Assembly: GCF_000317435.1 (NCBI RefSeq)
Contig: NC_019751.1
Coordinates: 4,774,001 to 4,838,000, forward strand
Direction: 5' to 3'
DNA length: 64,000 nt
Origin: Calothrix sp. PCC 6303
Lineage (GTDB): Bacteria; Cyanobacteriota; Cyanobacteriia; Cyanobacteriales; Nostocaceae
Shown: piece after piece, positions 18,615 to 28,530 of the stretch
Position numbering within the stretch: the stretch's first letter is position 1
Layout of the letters: every line of letters starts with the position of its first letter
Translations under genes and position numbers: made by a program
Notes under the pieces: generated by a model
Told to the model about the DNA's origin: nothing
Seen by the model: only the letters and a program-made list of their open reading frames with translations
Database searches by the model: none

Positions 18615-18714
18615 TTAATTAAGAGTTATCAGTTAAAAGTTATCGGGGACAAAAGAGTTGCAAGTCCCCCACTTCCTCCGAATGTATAGCCCAAAAGCAA
18701 CGTTTACCTGTTGA

Positions 18715-19473
18715 CTAACCCTGATTGGAGTCAGATAGTGGGTTTGGGTTCCTAAGCCTAACACCTCCCTGACTTCTTGGGGTTCCTTTGCGTAAATGCA
18801 AGCAATGTCGAATGCTATGACTAAGTGGTGTCGTAAACTGATCAATTTTTTCGATATGACTATTGAGTCGTTGCGCTGTCTTCTCCAAAGCTTGGTTTTC
18901 TTCCTCTGTCCAATTACCTCGGTAAATAATCGCTAAACCCCCAGGTTTAAGCAGCGGTAAACTATATTCTGCACATACTGAAGCTGTCGATACTGCACGG
19001 GTGAGGGCAACATCATACCTGTTACGGTGTTGAAATTCTTGGGCAATGACTTCAGCCCTACCTGTAGCTGTTGTGACATTGGTTAAATTTAGTTGCGGGA
19101 TGATGTTTTCTAAGAAAGCTACTTTTTTGCGAGTTGAATCTAGTAACATGACGCTACTATTTGCTAATGTAATAGCAGCGGGAATACCGGGAAAACCTCC
19201 ACCTGTACCAATATCAATGATTTTGAATTGGGGGGAATTCTCTGGAAGCTGAGTCATTAAAGGGGAAATTCCCCGCAAAGAATCCCACAAATGCTTTTCC
19301 CAAAAATCATCAGGACTGGTAATCCGAGTTAAATTTAATTGCCGATTCCCGCTTAAAATCAACTCATAAAGTTGCTGAAATAATTGTTGTTGTTGGCTAT
19401 TTGGTTGCCAATTTAGGGTTTGCTGCCAGATATCCGCCATGCTTGGCAGTGAAGGTGATGTAAGATCGTTCAC
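18715..19473 (-). CDS. rsmG: 16S rRNA (guanine-527 N7)-methyltransferase RsmG
   Basis: The product methylates G527 of 16S rRNA using S-adenosylmethionine. Features are LNLTRITSPDDFWEKHLWDSL, the cofactor motif IIDIGTGGGFPGIPAAI, LLDSTRKKVAFL and ALTRAV. The length (252 aa) is normal. The start is GTG 19473; ATG 19440 (MADIWQQTL) is an alternative. The extreme C-terminus (after HCLHLRKGTP) departs from the usual TP..YPR.VG.P...PL ending, so the tail may be diverged or slightly frameshifted. An overlapping frame runs on to 18633. Confidence 0.92.
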   Translation of the reverse strand: MNDLTSPSLPSMADIWQQTLNWQPNSQQQQLFQQLYELILSGNRQLNLTRITSPDDFWEKHLWDSLRGISPLMTQLPENSPQFKIIDIGTGGGFPGIPAAITLANSSVMLLDSTRKKVAFLENIIPQLNLTNVTTATGRAEVIAQEFQHRNRYDVALTRAVSTASVCAEYSLPLLKPGGLAIIYRGNWTEEENQALEKTAQRLNSHIEKIDQFTTPLSHSIRHCLHLRKGTPRSQGGVRLRNPNPLSDSNQG

Positions 19474-19768
19474 AAAATGCTAATGCGATACTCTCCTTGA
19501 GAGTGGCTGCCGCCATCGCGTCACTATAACAGTTAATATTAATATACGCCAAGATAGGAGACATAATTCTACCTCCTAATCTAGCCGATGGTTATTAAGC
19601 ACACATCACATTACCCGTTAGTATTTTATAATCTCCCTTTAGAATCAGATTTCTACGCTTTCTGTCGGGTATTATTAAGAATGTAGGCGCAAATTTTGTT
19701 TGTGGTTGTAGATAGTGCTTGTAAAAGCAAACTTTTGGTTTAATAAACATGCAAAGGGTTGAAAGCCT

Positions 19769-20419
19769 ATGCCCTTGAGTATTCTGATTGTAGATGATGA
19801 TTTGGGCACTCGCCTATCAATTAGTGATTACTTGGAGTTATGTGGATATCGGGTAATTGCAGCTGATGACGGTCAACAGGCGTTAGCAATGGTTGAGGAA
19901 TGTCACCCTGATTTATTGGTTACTGACATCATGATGCCACGAATGAATGGCTATGAGTTAGTGCGTCGGGTACGTTCGGCTCCCGCTTTTCGTCTTTTAC
20001 CTGTAATTTTATTAACAGCACGGACAAAAACCCAGGAGCGAATTCTGGGCTACCAGTCAGGCTGCGATTTATACTTACCAAAGCCTTTTGAATTGGAAGA
20101 ACTAGCCGCAGCAATCCGTAATCTGTTAGAGCGATCGCAAATGATACAATCGGAATGTCGTGTCTTGATTTCCGAGCAATCAGCTTCTCATACTGCACTT
20201 AAAACTGAAACATCTCAGGTACTAGCTTCTTTAAGTCGTCGTGAACAGGAAGTACTCAAACTTCTAACTTATGGATTCTCAAATGTGGAGATGGGCGATA
20301 AACTTTATCTCAGCCCTCGAACTGTAGAAAAATATGTAAGTAGTTTACTTCGGAAAACTGATACGACAAACCGCGCTCAACTTGTACGTTTTGCCATGAA
20401 ACACGATTTGGTTGAATAA
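19769..20419 (+). CDS. Two-component response regulator, NarL/LuxR type
   Basis: It is 216 aa. The receiver domain (1-~120) has the acidic pocket VDDD, the phosphorylation site Asp53 in VTDIMMPRMNG, a Thr in LLTART and the Lys of LPKPFE. The DNA-binding LuxR helix-turn-helix lies at ~152-205 (LSRREQEVLKLLTYGFSNVE, then LSPRTVEKYVSSLLRK). No sensor kinase is next to it. It has similarities to the widespread Ycf29-like regulators, but I cannot assign the exact orthologue or target genes. Confidence 0.9.
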   Translation: MPLSILIVDDDLGTRLSISDYLELCGYRVIAADDGQQALAMVEECHPDLLVTDIMMPRMNGYELVRRVRSAPAFRLLPVILLTARTKTQERILGYQSGCDLYLPKPFELEELAAAIRNLLERSQMIQSECRVLISEQSASHTALKTETSQVLASLSRREQEVLKLLTYGFSNVEMGDKLYLSPRTVEKYVSSLLRKTDTTNRAQLVRFAMKHDLVE

Positions 20420-20557
20420 ATAGGATAGTTGTTTGGTTTCAGGACATAACATCAATTGGAAAAAAGAATGTGAGGGATAAATTTTGTGGAGACGCGATAC
20501 ATTGTGTCTCATATTCTGGATATATTGCAAACATTTTCTGAATCGGTATAAGGTTAG

Positions 20558-20590
20558 AGATCCCCAATTTTCCGAATAAGTTGGGGATCT
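20558..20590. terminator. Hairpin between convergent regulator and murB genes
   Basis: AGATCCCCAA (20558-20567) and TTGGGGATCT (20581-20590) form a perfect 10-bp stem with a 13-base loop, between two genes pointing at each other. There is no long T run, so efficiency is uncertain. Confidence 0.45.
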
Positions 20591-20643
20591 GAATACTGAA
20601 TGGCACCCTTTTAAATCTTTTGCACAGCTATATCCAGCTTAGT

Positions 20644-21636
20644 TTATGCTGCTTGAAACTCACCAATCATTTTGACTTCGGTTTCTAAGCATACAGACCA
20701 ATTCTCTTGAACATGGTGTTGAATATGACGAATCAGGCTAAAAATATCACCAGCACTTGCTCCACCACAATTGATAATAAAGTTAGCATGACGGGATGCC
20801 ACTTGAGCTTTACCAATTTGGAAACCCTTTAAACCGCTTTGTTCTATTAACCAGCCTGCTGCATAGGGTTTGGGGTTACGAAAAACGCTTCCACAACTTG
20901 GTTTATCGTAGGGTTGCGTAGAAAGACGGTGTTGTTTATGCTCTTTGGTAACTGAATTTACTTTTACAGGATCAGCGCCTGGTTGAAGTCTGAAAGTAGC
21001 CTTAGTAATAATATACTGACTACCTTGAAGAGCAGAAGAACGGTAGGTGTGGCGCAAATCCTCTGGTGTTAAAACTTTTAAAGTTCCCTCAGGTGTCAAC
21101 ACTTCAGCATTGACAAAGATATCTGCAATACAACCTTGATGCGCTCCTGCATTCATTACCACTGCACCCCCAACTGTTCCGGGGATACCTACTGCCCATT
21201 CTAAGCCCTCCCAGCCGTGTGCTGCGGCTTCCCAAGCTAATGAGGGTATCGCTTCACCAGCAGCAACTGTGAGTAATCCTGTATCTTCTTCAAAGTGGCT
21301 GTGACGTAAGTAACGGGTGCTAATCACCAATCCAGGTAAACCGCGATCGCTAATTAACAAATTAGAGCCTGCTCCCAACACTGTGACTGGTAATTTCTCT
21401 GCTTTGGCATACTGAATACTCGCCTGTAACGCATCAATATTTCGAGGTGCGACATACCACTCAGCCGGACCACCAACTCGATATGATGTGAAGTTAGCTA
21501 AGGATACATGAGGTTTAATGGTACAACCATGACCTAAGTAAATGGCATTACTATTACTTGAATTGAAAATTGTGGGGCTGTCTGCGCTTTCCTTTGAAAT
21601 ATCGCAGACATTTACTGCTGTCTGGGAGATTGTCAT
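20644..21636 (-). CDS. murB: UDP-N-acetylenolpyruvoylglucosamine reductase MurB
   Basis: MurB is the flavoenzyme that reduces UDP-GlcNAc-enolpyruvate with NADPH to UDP-MurNAc, the second step of peptidoglycan precursor synthesis. The 330-aa protein has the FAD-binding part (SYRVGGPAEWYVAP, VLGAGSNLLISD, GIPGTVGGAVVMNAGAH) and the catalytic C-terminal part with the serine in KPSCGSVFRNP and the terminal CLETEVKMIGEF. It has a ~30-residue N-terminal extension, common in cyanobacteria. It lies 119 bp downstream of murC on the same strand; the pair probably forms an operon. Confidence 0.96.
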   Translation of the reverse strand: MTISQTAVNVCDISKESADSPTIFNSSNSNAIYLGHGCTIKPHVSLANFTSYRVGGPAEWYVAPRNIDALQASIQYAKAEKLPVTVLGAGSNLLISDRGLPGLVISTRYLRHSHFEEDTGLLTVAAGEAIPSLAWEAAAHGWEGLEWAVGIPGTVGGAVVMNAGAHQGCIADIFVNAEVLTPEGTLKVLTPEDLRHTYRSSALQGSQYIITKATFRLQPGADPVKVNSVTKEHKQHRLSTQPYDKPSCGSVFRNPKPYAAGWLIEQSGLKGFQIGKAQVASRHANFIINCGGASAGDIFSLIRHIQHHVQENWSVCLETEVKMIGEFQAA

Positions 21637-21755
21637 TTTTACTTTAATTTAGATAATTTTTACTTTTACACCGTAAATATACGGTTAACTGAACTCACCC
21701 GAATTCAACTACATCCATCAAATTCAGAAGCACCCGACAATATACAGACATTAGT

Positions 21756-23216
21756 TTAGGATGTGACTTGCACAGGTTGACAAAGTGTTGCAATGACTTC
21801 GGGAATAACCTGATTCAAATTTCCGGCACCTAAAAATAAAGCCAAATCTCCAGAGCGCAAAGTTTGAGATAAAAATTCAGACATTGAATTCAAGGGCTGA
21901 TATTTTACCTGGATATGATTTTTGGTGATTTCAGCTACCAATTTTTCACTACTGATAACTCCAGTATCTACTTCACCAGCGCTATATATATCCGTAATAA
22001 TAACTAAATCTGCATGGGTGAAGCTTTCGCCAAATTCTGCTAAAAATGTGAGAGTCCGACTGTAGCGATGCGGTTGAAAAATTGCCACGACTCTCTGTCC
22101 TGGACGTGCTTGTAATCTAGCAGCGGCAAGGGTGACACGAATTTCACTAGGGTGATGGGCATAATCATCTATGAAGCTAATGCCATTTACTTCACCTTTG
22201 AGTTCAAAGCGTCGTTTTGCTCCATCAAATGTTGCTAACCCTTGAGCTATTTCCCCAAATTCTAAGCCGACAGCACGCCCTACAGCAACTGCTGCTAAAG
22301 CATTACTCAAATTGTGACGACTCAGAAGACGTAGATCTAAAATACCCAAAGCTTCACCTTTCTCCCAAACCAGTGCTTTGGTTCCATCAGCCCGATATTC
22401 GACATCGGTGACATAGTAGTCAGCATTGGTGTTACTTTGTAAGCTATAGGTGATACTTGGCTGAATGCGATCGCGTACTGTCTCACAGTCAATACTACCA
22501 ATTACCTGCTGGCAACCTTTTGCAAAAGTCTGGAAAATATCCACCACTTGATCTAGACTTTGATAGTGATCTGGATGATCCAATTCAATATTAGTAATAA
22601 TTCCAATTGCAGCTGCATGTTTCACCAAAGAACCATCAGATTCATCAGCTTCAGCTACCAAATAACGGCTTTTTCCTAATCTTGCATTGCCTTCCCAAGC
22701 ATTTACCTCTCCACCAACTAAAATTGTTGGATCTAAACCTGCCTGGAGCAACATGTAACCAATCATACTACTTGTTGTTGTTTTGCCATGGGTTCCAGCA
22801 ACAGCAATGCTATGATACTCATCAATTAATGCAGCTAACACATCCGAACGATGTAGAATTGGACAACCTAATTCTAATGCTGCTTGATATTCTAAATTAT
22901 TTCCATTAATTGCAGTTGAACAAATAACTTGAGGCAAATCTCTCAATGCATTTTGTTCTGCATCATTACTAGTATTTAATATGACTTCATTTCCGTTGAC
23001 ATTGGGACGGAAGAATTCCAGATTACTTGCTTCTTGCTGACTAAATATATGTGCGCCAATTACCTCTAAATTACGGGTAATTTGATTAGGACGTAGATCT
23101 GAACCGGATACCGGTAATTGACGTTTCGCTAATACGTAAGCTAAAGCTGACATCCCAATTCCACCAACTCCGATGAAGTGGAATGGTTTACCATTGAAGT
23201 CTACTGCTTTTTTCAT
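21756..23216 (-). CDS. murC: UDP-N-acetylmuramate--L-alanine ligase MurC
   Basis: MurC adds L-alanine to UDP-MurNAc with ATP. The 486-residue protein has the UDP-binding loop HFIGVGGIGMSALAYVLA, the ATP loop VAGTHGKTTTSSMIGYML, the central EADESDGSL, NIELDHPDHY, and the C-terminal FIDDYAHHPSEIRVTL and FQPHRYSRT motifs. The start at ATG 23216 fits. It is first in the murC-murB pair, and the 1.15-kb region upstream, shared with gap2, must hold its promoter. Confidence 0.97.
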   Translation of the reverse strand: MKKAVDFNGKPFHFIGVGGIGMSALAYVLAKRQLPVSGSDLRPNQITRNLEVIGAHIFSQQEASNLEFFRPNVNGNEVILNTSNDAEQNALRDLPQVICSTAINGNNLEYQAALELGCPILHRSDVLAALIDEYHSIAVAGTHGKTTTSSMIGYMLLQAGLDPTILVGGEVNAWEGNARLGKSRYLVAEADESDGSLVKHAAAIGIITNIELDHPDHYQSLDQVVDIFQTFAKGCQQVIGSIDCETVRDRIQPSITYSLQSNTNADYYVTDVEYRADGTKALVWEKGEALGILDLRLLSRHNLSNALAAVAVGRAVGLEFGEIAQGLATFDGAKRRFELKGEVNGISFIDDYAHHPSEIRVTLAAARLQARPGQRVVAIFQPHRYSRTLTFLAEFGESFTHADLVIITDIYSAGEVDTGVISSEKLVAEITKNHIQVKYQPLNSMSEFLSQTLRSGDLALFLGAGNLNQVIPEVIATLCQPVQVTS

Positions 23217-24368
23217 TGAGATTTTTCCTTTAACACCACATCACACCATCATCATAATTAACACGCGTATCATAACAGGTATTGGATTATTATCGATACA
23301 GCGTTCACGTATTCTGAATATCTCAGATTTAAATTTTATTTACTTTTTTTATTGGACTCCATAGAATTTACTATTGGGAAAGATTGTACCTTTACAAGTG
23401 TTTTTTCTTTTACTGATTTAATATTATGTTTATTCTGAATATTTTCAGTAAAATCGGGAAAATAACAATTGTAGTTGCAAATACATATTTTGAGCTAAAT
23501 TGCGTAATTTGGCTAAGATTATCCTTTGCTCCTAATCAGTACTATTGAATTCAATGACCTGAAAATTTTTAGATATCTAAAAATCAGGTGTTCTTGAATT
23601 AATTTTACTTGGACTATAAATGTATTTGTGGTCAACTGCAAGTCTTTTAACCTCAAATAAGTTGAGCCTTCTAATTTAACTGCATCCTGGTTTCAGTTAC
23701 AACAGCACAATTTGTATAAATTTTTCCTAATTACCGCTGGACTGAGAAATGTATTAGTAGTGAGTATGAGAGTCATTACTAATTAGAGGCGAATAACTAT
23801 TGCGTTACTTATGTTAATCTCTAAGCCCATTACACCCCACCTGAAATGAATTTATTTTCCTCCTCAATAGTCTTCCCATTTACTGGTAATTGATTTTACT
23901 AATATTGCAAAGATACAATGACGTTACTGAGATAATTGATTTAGGATATCGAAAATCTTGCTTTAGCTAGATGCCGTAACGTAACTTGATCTGTTGCTGG
24001 TGAGAACATAACTTAAAGTTAGACAATCTGCAAGTCAAAAATAGTCTTTAATAGTAAAAACCGTTTATTTATGGAATTTTGTGGAAAGCAGTTACGAGTA
24101 AATTCTCTTGCTGATGCAAATTTCACACTGACTTCGACCCATATCAATAGTACATAATTACTTAGGTTCAAAATCTGGAGGTTGATTTTGGGTACTTTAA
24201 GCGATCGCACAGCTGGCATATTGAAGTTTAAATAACTCAATCTGAATAAAAGATTAAATTTTTTTGAGAAACGAACGCTCCATAGTTATAAATACTCCCC
24301 CCTTTGCGATATGATTGGGTTCATAAGTTTGATTTAATTTAGGTATTTAATACAGAGGGCAAGACGCT
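23217..24368. other. Divergent murC/gap2 intergenic region
   Basis: There are about 1,150 bp with no supported gene; short open frames are AT-rich and lack ribosome sites. One clear palindrome at 23558-23588 (CCTGA...TCAGG around TTTTTAGATATCTAAAAA, with a three-base bulge) could be a protein site or transcript end. Promoters for both flanking genes should be here but I cannot place them. Confidence 0.45.
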
Positions 24369-25382
24369 GTGATAAGAGTTGCAATCAACGGTTTCGGTCG
24401 CATTGGGCGTAACTTTGCGCGTTGTTGGGTGGGTCGAGAGAACAGCAATATCGAGCTTGTTGGCATCAACGACACGTCGGATCCAAAAACTAACGCGCAT
24501 CTTCTCAGATATGACACAATGCTTGGGAAGTTAAGAAATGCTGACATTTCTGCCGATGATAACTCAATTATCATCAATGGCAAAACAGTTAAATGTGTAT
24601 CCGATCGGAACCCCGATAACTTGCCCTGGAAAGAGTGGGGTATCGATTTAATAATCGAATCTACGGGTGTGTTTATATCTAGGGAAGGAGCTTCTAGACA
24701 TATAAACGCAGGTGCGAAGAAGGTTCTAATTACCGCTCCTGGTAAGAATGAAGATGGCACGTTTGTAATCGGTGTTAACCACCACGATTACGATCATAAT
24801 ACCCATCACATTATTAGCAACGCTAGCTGTACAACTAATTGTTTGGCTCCGATTGCGAAGGTATTGAATGAAAAATTCGGTATTATTAAGGGTGTGATGA
24901 CCACCACCCATAGTTACACTGGTGATCAGCGTTTACTTGATGCTTCTCACCGTGACTTGCGACGTGCAAGGGCTGCGGCAATGAATATTGTTCCAACTTC
25001 TACTGGTGCTGCGAAGGCTGTGGCTTTGGTATTGCCAGATTTAAAAGGTAAATTAAATGGTGTGGCGCTGCGCGTACCTACACCTAACGTTTCGATGGTT
25101 GACTTTGTGGTTCAAGTTGAAAAACGAACAATTACCGAAGAAGTGAACGAAGCTTTCAAACAAGCATCTCAAAATGAACTTAAAGGTATTTTGGGATATA
25201 GTGATTTGCCTTTGGTCTCTTCTGACTACCAAGGAACCGATGAATCTTCTGTTGTTGATTCTAGCTTGACCATGGTCATGGGTAGCGACATGGTAAAAGT
25301 CATGGCTTGGTATGATAACGAGTGGGGCTACAGCCAACGCGTACTTGATTTAGCTGAATTAGTTGCCACCAAGTGGGCTTAG
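24369..25382 (+). CDS. gap2: NAD(P)-dependent glyceraldehyde-3-phosphate dehydrogenase Gap2
   Basis: The Calvin-cycle enzyme interconverts 1,3-bisphosphoglycerate and glyceraldehyde-3-phosphate. The 337-aa protein starts at GTG 24369 ([15 protein letters not shown]). The [18 protein letters not shown] stretch after the dinucleotide fold has small residues where NAD-only enzymes have Asp-Leu, which marks the photosynthetic NADPH-using Gap2 class. The active-site [12 protein letters not shown], the [20 protein letters not shown] loop and [11 protein letters not shown] complete the signature. It appears monocistronic, followed by a hairpin at 25421-25445. Confidence 0.96.
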   Translation: MIRVAINGFGRIGRNFARCWVGRENSNIELVGINDTSDPKTNAHLLRYDTMLGKLRNADISADDNSIIINGKTVKCVSDRNPDNLPWKEWGIDLIIESTGVFISREGASRHINAGAKKVLITAPGKNEDGTFVIGVNHHDYDHNTHHIISNASCTTNCLAPIAKVLNEKFGIIKGVMTTTHSYTGDQRLLDASHRDLRRARAAAMNIVPTSTGAAKAVALVLPDLKGKLNGVALRVPTPNVSMVDFVVQVEKRTITEEVNEAFKQASQNELKGILGYSDLPLVSSDYQGTDESSVVDSSLTMVMGSDMVKVMAWYDNEWGYSQRVLDLAELVATKWA

Positions 25383-25420
25383 AGCTTTAATTCTAGGTTA
25401 AAAAACACAAGCTGTAATCA

Positions 25421-25445
25421 TCCAGAGGGTATACAATCCTCTGGA
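25421..25445 (+). terminator. Hairpin downstream of gap2
   Basis: TCCAGAGG (25421-25428) pairs with CCTCTGGA (25438-25445) around a 9-base loop, 39 bp after the gap2 stop. There is no T run; it may stabilise the 3' end rather than terminate. Confidence 0.4.
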
Positions 25446-25567
25446 ATAAATCCCGGTTAAGTATTTTCAGTTAACACCTAACTTGATATCTGACTCCCAA
25501 CAAGCTGTCAAAGTTTTACCTCAATCATCTTCGATTAACTAAACTTAACATCACAAAAAAATATTTA

Positions 25568-25840
25568 GGGCTTGCTGAATAACTATAAAACATTTATTTA
25601 TCAACACTTTCGGGATTTTTTCTCCGGGGAAAGTGCAAGGAAATAAGGATTTGAGGTTTAAAAAGCTTGCATTCAGATTTATTGGAGTACGAAAAAATAA
25701 AGGTAAAACTCTTCCCTGTTGCCTGTTCCCCGCGACGCACTGAGCTTGCCGAAGTGTTCCCTACCCCCACTAAAAGACTTTTACAGCTAACGCTGCGCTA
25801 CGCGTTTCTTGGATGCCCGAAAGGGCTATACAGCAAGCCC
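25568..25840. mobile_element. Non-autonomous 273-bp transposon (MITE-like)
   Basis: The ends are a perfect 10-bp inverted repeat, GGGCTTGCTG (25568-25577) and CAGCAAGCCC (25831-25840). Directly outside each end is the 6-bp direct repeat TATTTA (25562-25567 and 25841-25846), a plausible target-site duplication. The GGGCTTGCTGAATAA end resembles that of cyanobacterial insertion sequences. The interior has no transposase, so it must be mobilised in trans. It fills most of the gap2-thiL gap. Confidence 0.75.
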
Positions 25841-25865
25841 TATTTAATTTTGAGTGATTGATAAT

Positions 25866-26861
25866 TCAAAAATGTTGAAATCCTTGATTAAGTGTCAAAA
25901 CTTGGTCTGGGATTTTTTTTGCTTGATCTTGTAACGTTACATCTAACCCAGATGTGATATTACCAATAATTGCAGCATTTTGACCCAATCGATGAACTAG
26001 TATTTCAGCGAATTTCTTTGGTAAACAGAGAATCAACTGGAAATCTTCGCCACCATATAATGTGTATTCTAATATCTGGTTGCACTTGAGGTAAGTAGAT
26101 AAAATTTCTGAAGTTGGAATATTTTGCCATTCTAAGGTGGCACCAACTTGACTAGCACGGCAAATTTGCACCACAGCATCAGCTAAACCGTCACTACTAT
26201 CCATTCCCGATATGCGGATGTCTGATTCTGGGGAGATGATATCCCAGAGAATGGGAAGGACATCAAGACGGGGTTGGGGACGTTGGTGGGCTTGGATGAG
26301 TTTTTGTTGATGGCGTTGACTCAGATCACCATAAGATTCGGGATGTAAGAGTAATTCTAATCCAGCACGGGATGCTCCATGTATTCCAGTGACGACAATT
26401 GCATCTCCAACTTTAGCTGTATGACGATAGATAGTTTGGTAAGGGTAAACTTGCCCAAAGGCTGTGATTGAGATTGTCGTGGTAGGCGATCGCACTATAT
26501 CACCGCCCACTATTCTACCGTTATACTTTTTTAGGCATTGGCTCATCCCTTGGTATAGTTTTTCTACCCACTCAACTTGGGTATGACCTGGCAATCCTAA
26601 ACCTACAGTAATTCCTAAAGGTGTAGCCCCCATTGCAGCTAAATCTGAGAGGTTTGCAGCTACTGAACGCCACCCCACATCTTCAGGGCTAGTAGTATTT
26701 TCACTAAAATGAATGTTGTCTACTAACACATCTGTGGTGACTACCAATGATTTTTCTGCTTCTGTCACCAATACCGCACCATCATCACCAATAATTTCCG
26801 GAGGACAGAACTGTTGGACGATTTTTAGAAGTCCTTGCTCACCGATGTCTTGAACTTTCAT
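25866..26861 (-). CDS. thiL: Thiamine-monophosphate kinase ThiL
   Basis: ThiL phosphorylates thiamine monophosphate to thiamine diphosphate with ATP, the last step of cofactor synthesis. The 331-aa protein follows the PurM-like order: GDDGAVLVT, VVTTDVLVDNIHF, WRSVAANLSDLAAMGATPLG, GGDIVRSPTTTISI, the ligand region GMDSSDGLADAVVQI, and YTLYGGEDFQLILC. It lies downstream of the cyclophilin gene's upstream boundary in a different unit; the gene before it on this strand is 26995-28086, with ~130 bp between, so read-through from the cyclophilin gene is possible. Confidence 0.96.
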   Translation of the reverse strand: MKVQDIGEQGLLKIVQQFCPPEIIGDDGAVLVTEAEKSLVVTTDVLVDNIHFSENTTSPEDVGWRSVAANLSDLAAMGATPLGITVGLGLPGHTQVEWVEKLYQGMSQCLKKYNGRIVGGDIVRSPTTTISITAFGQVYPYQTIYRHTAKVGDAIVVTGIHGASRAGLELLLHPESYGDLSQRHQQKLIQAHQRPQPRLDVLPILWDIISPESDIRISGMDSSDGLADAVVQICRASQVGATLEWQNIPTSEILSTYLKCNQILEYTLYGGEDFQLILCLPKKFAEILVHRLGQNAAIIGNITSGLDVTLQDQAKKIPDQVLTLNQGFQHF

Positions 26862-26994
26862 AATTACAATTAATCAAATTTGCAAGCATTTCTAAAGACT
26901 TAAATCATCAGAAACAAATACAGTAGAGATGCTAAATTTAACATCTCTACTAAGTAATGAAAAATTATTTGATTTAGTTAAAATCAAAATTGTT

Positions 26995-28086
26995 TTATGC
27001 TGTGGGTTCTACAAGATTTTCTAAACCATCAATAACTTTGGCTGATTCAATTTTATCCCCGGCTTTGAGTGCATCCAATACATCTCTACCTTCAGTTAAA
27101 TAGCCAAAAATCGCATAACGTCCATCTAAAAGATTGCGTCCAGCAGGGGTTAATTCCGGTTCAAAAAGGAAGAAGAAAAATTGAGAAGAACCTCCATTTA
27201 CATCACGTTCGGGACGTGCTAAAGCCATAGCACCAAAGGAGGAGAATGGTAATACTGGCATATCTGTATAGCGTCCAGCTTCCTCTAGTGTGGTACCGTA
27301 GGTGGGTTTTTTATCTCCTTCTACTAATACTTCAAAAGGAATTGCTCGGTATTGTTTAGTTTTTGGATCGATAAAACCAACTTCTTTACCTGCGGGGTCT
27401 CCTGTTTGAAGGACATAGGATTCTTCAGAACGGGTAAACTCTAAACCATCATAAAAACCGCGTTTAACTAAATCAACGAAATTGCCGGATGTAACGGGTG
27501 CGCTGTAGCCATCTACAACTACCGTAAGATCGCCTTTATTAGTTTTTATTGCTACAGTTGCACGTCCTTTTAGTTGCGGCAAATTACTATATTCTGTAGG
27601 AATCTCGTATGGGAAACCTTTGACCATCATCTGTTCTAACTCGCCAACCAAATTCAGAGCGTGAGCGCGTTGTATCAAAGTTTTCTCTTTGTCTTTGGTT
27701 TCGGCAGTTTGTTGCAGGGATTCGATATCTGTTTTGATTTGCTCAATTATAATTTTAGCTTTGCTTTGATCTGCTTCGGGAATGCTAGCTAGTAATTTGT
27801 CGGGTGCATCGATGACGCGGGATGCCTTTTTCAAGTCAGATGCGATCGCGCTCCAGCGTTTATTAGCTCTTAGTTGATTAGAAATATCTTCTAAACTACC
27901 TTGTAGCTGTCGTACAGGCTTATTATCAATGGGTAGAGCATAACGTAATAATGCTTTACCATCGGTGATGGCATTTCCAGACGGCAATCCAGCGTAACTG
28001 CTAGGGGTTGACATGCCTAAAAATAATGCTACCAATAGCAGTGCAACCAGGGTCTTCTTTAGTCGGGATTTTAATAAATTAAACAT
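26995..28086 (-). CDS. Lumenal cyclophilin-type peptidyl-prolyl isomerase (CYP38/TLP40-like)
   Basis: I chose ATG 28086 (MFNLLKSRLKKTL), because it gives a good signal peptide (VALLLVALFLGMSTPSSYAG); 64 residues upstream of it in the frame look non-coding. The 363-aa protein has an N-terminal four-helix part (~35-170), then a divergent cyclophilin domain (ATVAIKTNKGDLTVVVDGYS, NFVDLVKRGFYDGLEF, SSQFFFFLFEP). This order matches CYP38/TLP40 and its cyanobacterial homologues, thylakoid-lumen proteins needed for photosystem II assembly. The isomerase site is degenerate in this group, so catalytic activity is uncertain. Confidence 0.87.
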   Translation of the reverse strand: MFNLLKSRLKKTLVALLLVALFLGMSTPSSYAGLPSGNAITDGKALLRYALPIDNKPVRQLQGSLEDISNQLRANKRWSAIASDLKKASRVIDAPDKLLASIPEADQSKAKIIIEQIKTDIESLQQTAETKDKEKTLIQRAHALNLVGELEQMMVKGFPYEIPTEYSNLPQLKGRATVAIKTNKGDLTVVVDGYSAPVTSGNFVDLVKRGFYDGLEFTRSEESYVLQTGDPAGKEVGFIDPKTKQYRAIPFEVLVEGDKKPTYGTTLEEAGRYTDMPVLPFSSFGAMALARPERDVNGGSSQFFFFLFEPELTPAGRNLLDGRYAIFGYLTEGRDVLDALKAGDKIESAKVIDGLENLVEPTA

Positions 28087-28530
28087 GGAATGGCTCAAAC
28101 ACAACAGTATCAAATATCTTAACTGGGTGTAACCCATCCATAATCTTCCCACAACTGAGGTAGCGAATTGACAGCGGGAATAAAGAATACTATTAGGACT
28201 TACGCAAGTGTCACAATCACGCTTGGTGTGTGACACTATAAGTCTCATTAGTACGCTCAAATATGATTGGAGTGTCACACAACGGAACGTTGTAAGTGCA
28301 GGGCTATTTCAAATATGTAATACGACAAAGTGCTTGCCAGCCAAAATCGCCTAAAAACATGTAGAGACGTAGCATTGCTACGTCTCTACATGGGTTCTGG
28401 GTAAATCATAATTAATTTTTATCAGCTATTTAATAATTCGGAAACTTAGATTATCAAAAAACGTGCCCGGAAAAATAAGCAACTCCTAACTTCATGCCAG
28501 CAAAGCTGCTTAATTTTCCGAGCAAAGCTC
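28087..28530. other. Intergenic region between cpcA and the cyclophilin gene
   Basis: This holds the cyclophilin leader and the 3' end of cpcA, with no supported gene. Two structures are visible: an inverted pair TGTGTGACAC (28227-28236) and GTGTCACACA (28272-28281), ~140-195 bp before the cyclophilin start, and the perfect TGTAGAGACG hairpin listed next. A stretch TTAGGACTTACGCA (28194-28207, in part) looks like a remnant end of a cyanobacterial IS. Confidence 0.5.
28358..28392. repeat. Perfect 17-bp palindrome, TGTAGAGACGTAGCA family
   Basis: CATGTAGAGACGTAGCA (28358-28374) and its exact reverse complement (28376-28392) surround a single T. A related, less perfect copy is at 44438-44468. 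This is a dispersed hairpin known in kind from cyanobacterial genomes. Confidence 0.8.

Noticed and set aside
28087-28278. 64-residue N-terminal extension of the cyclophilin gene
   Set aside because: It contains repeat-like DNA and would bury the signal peptide that begins at 28086.
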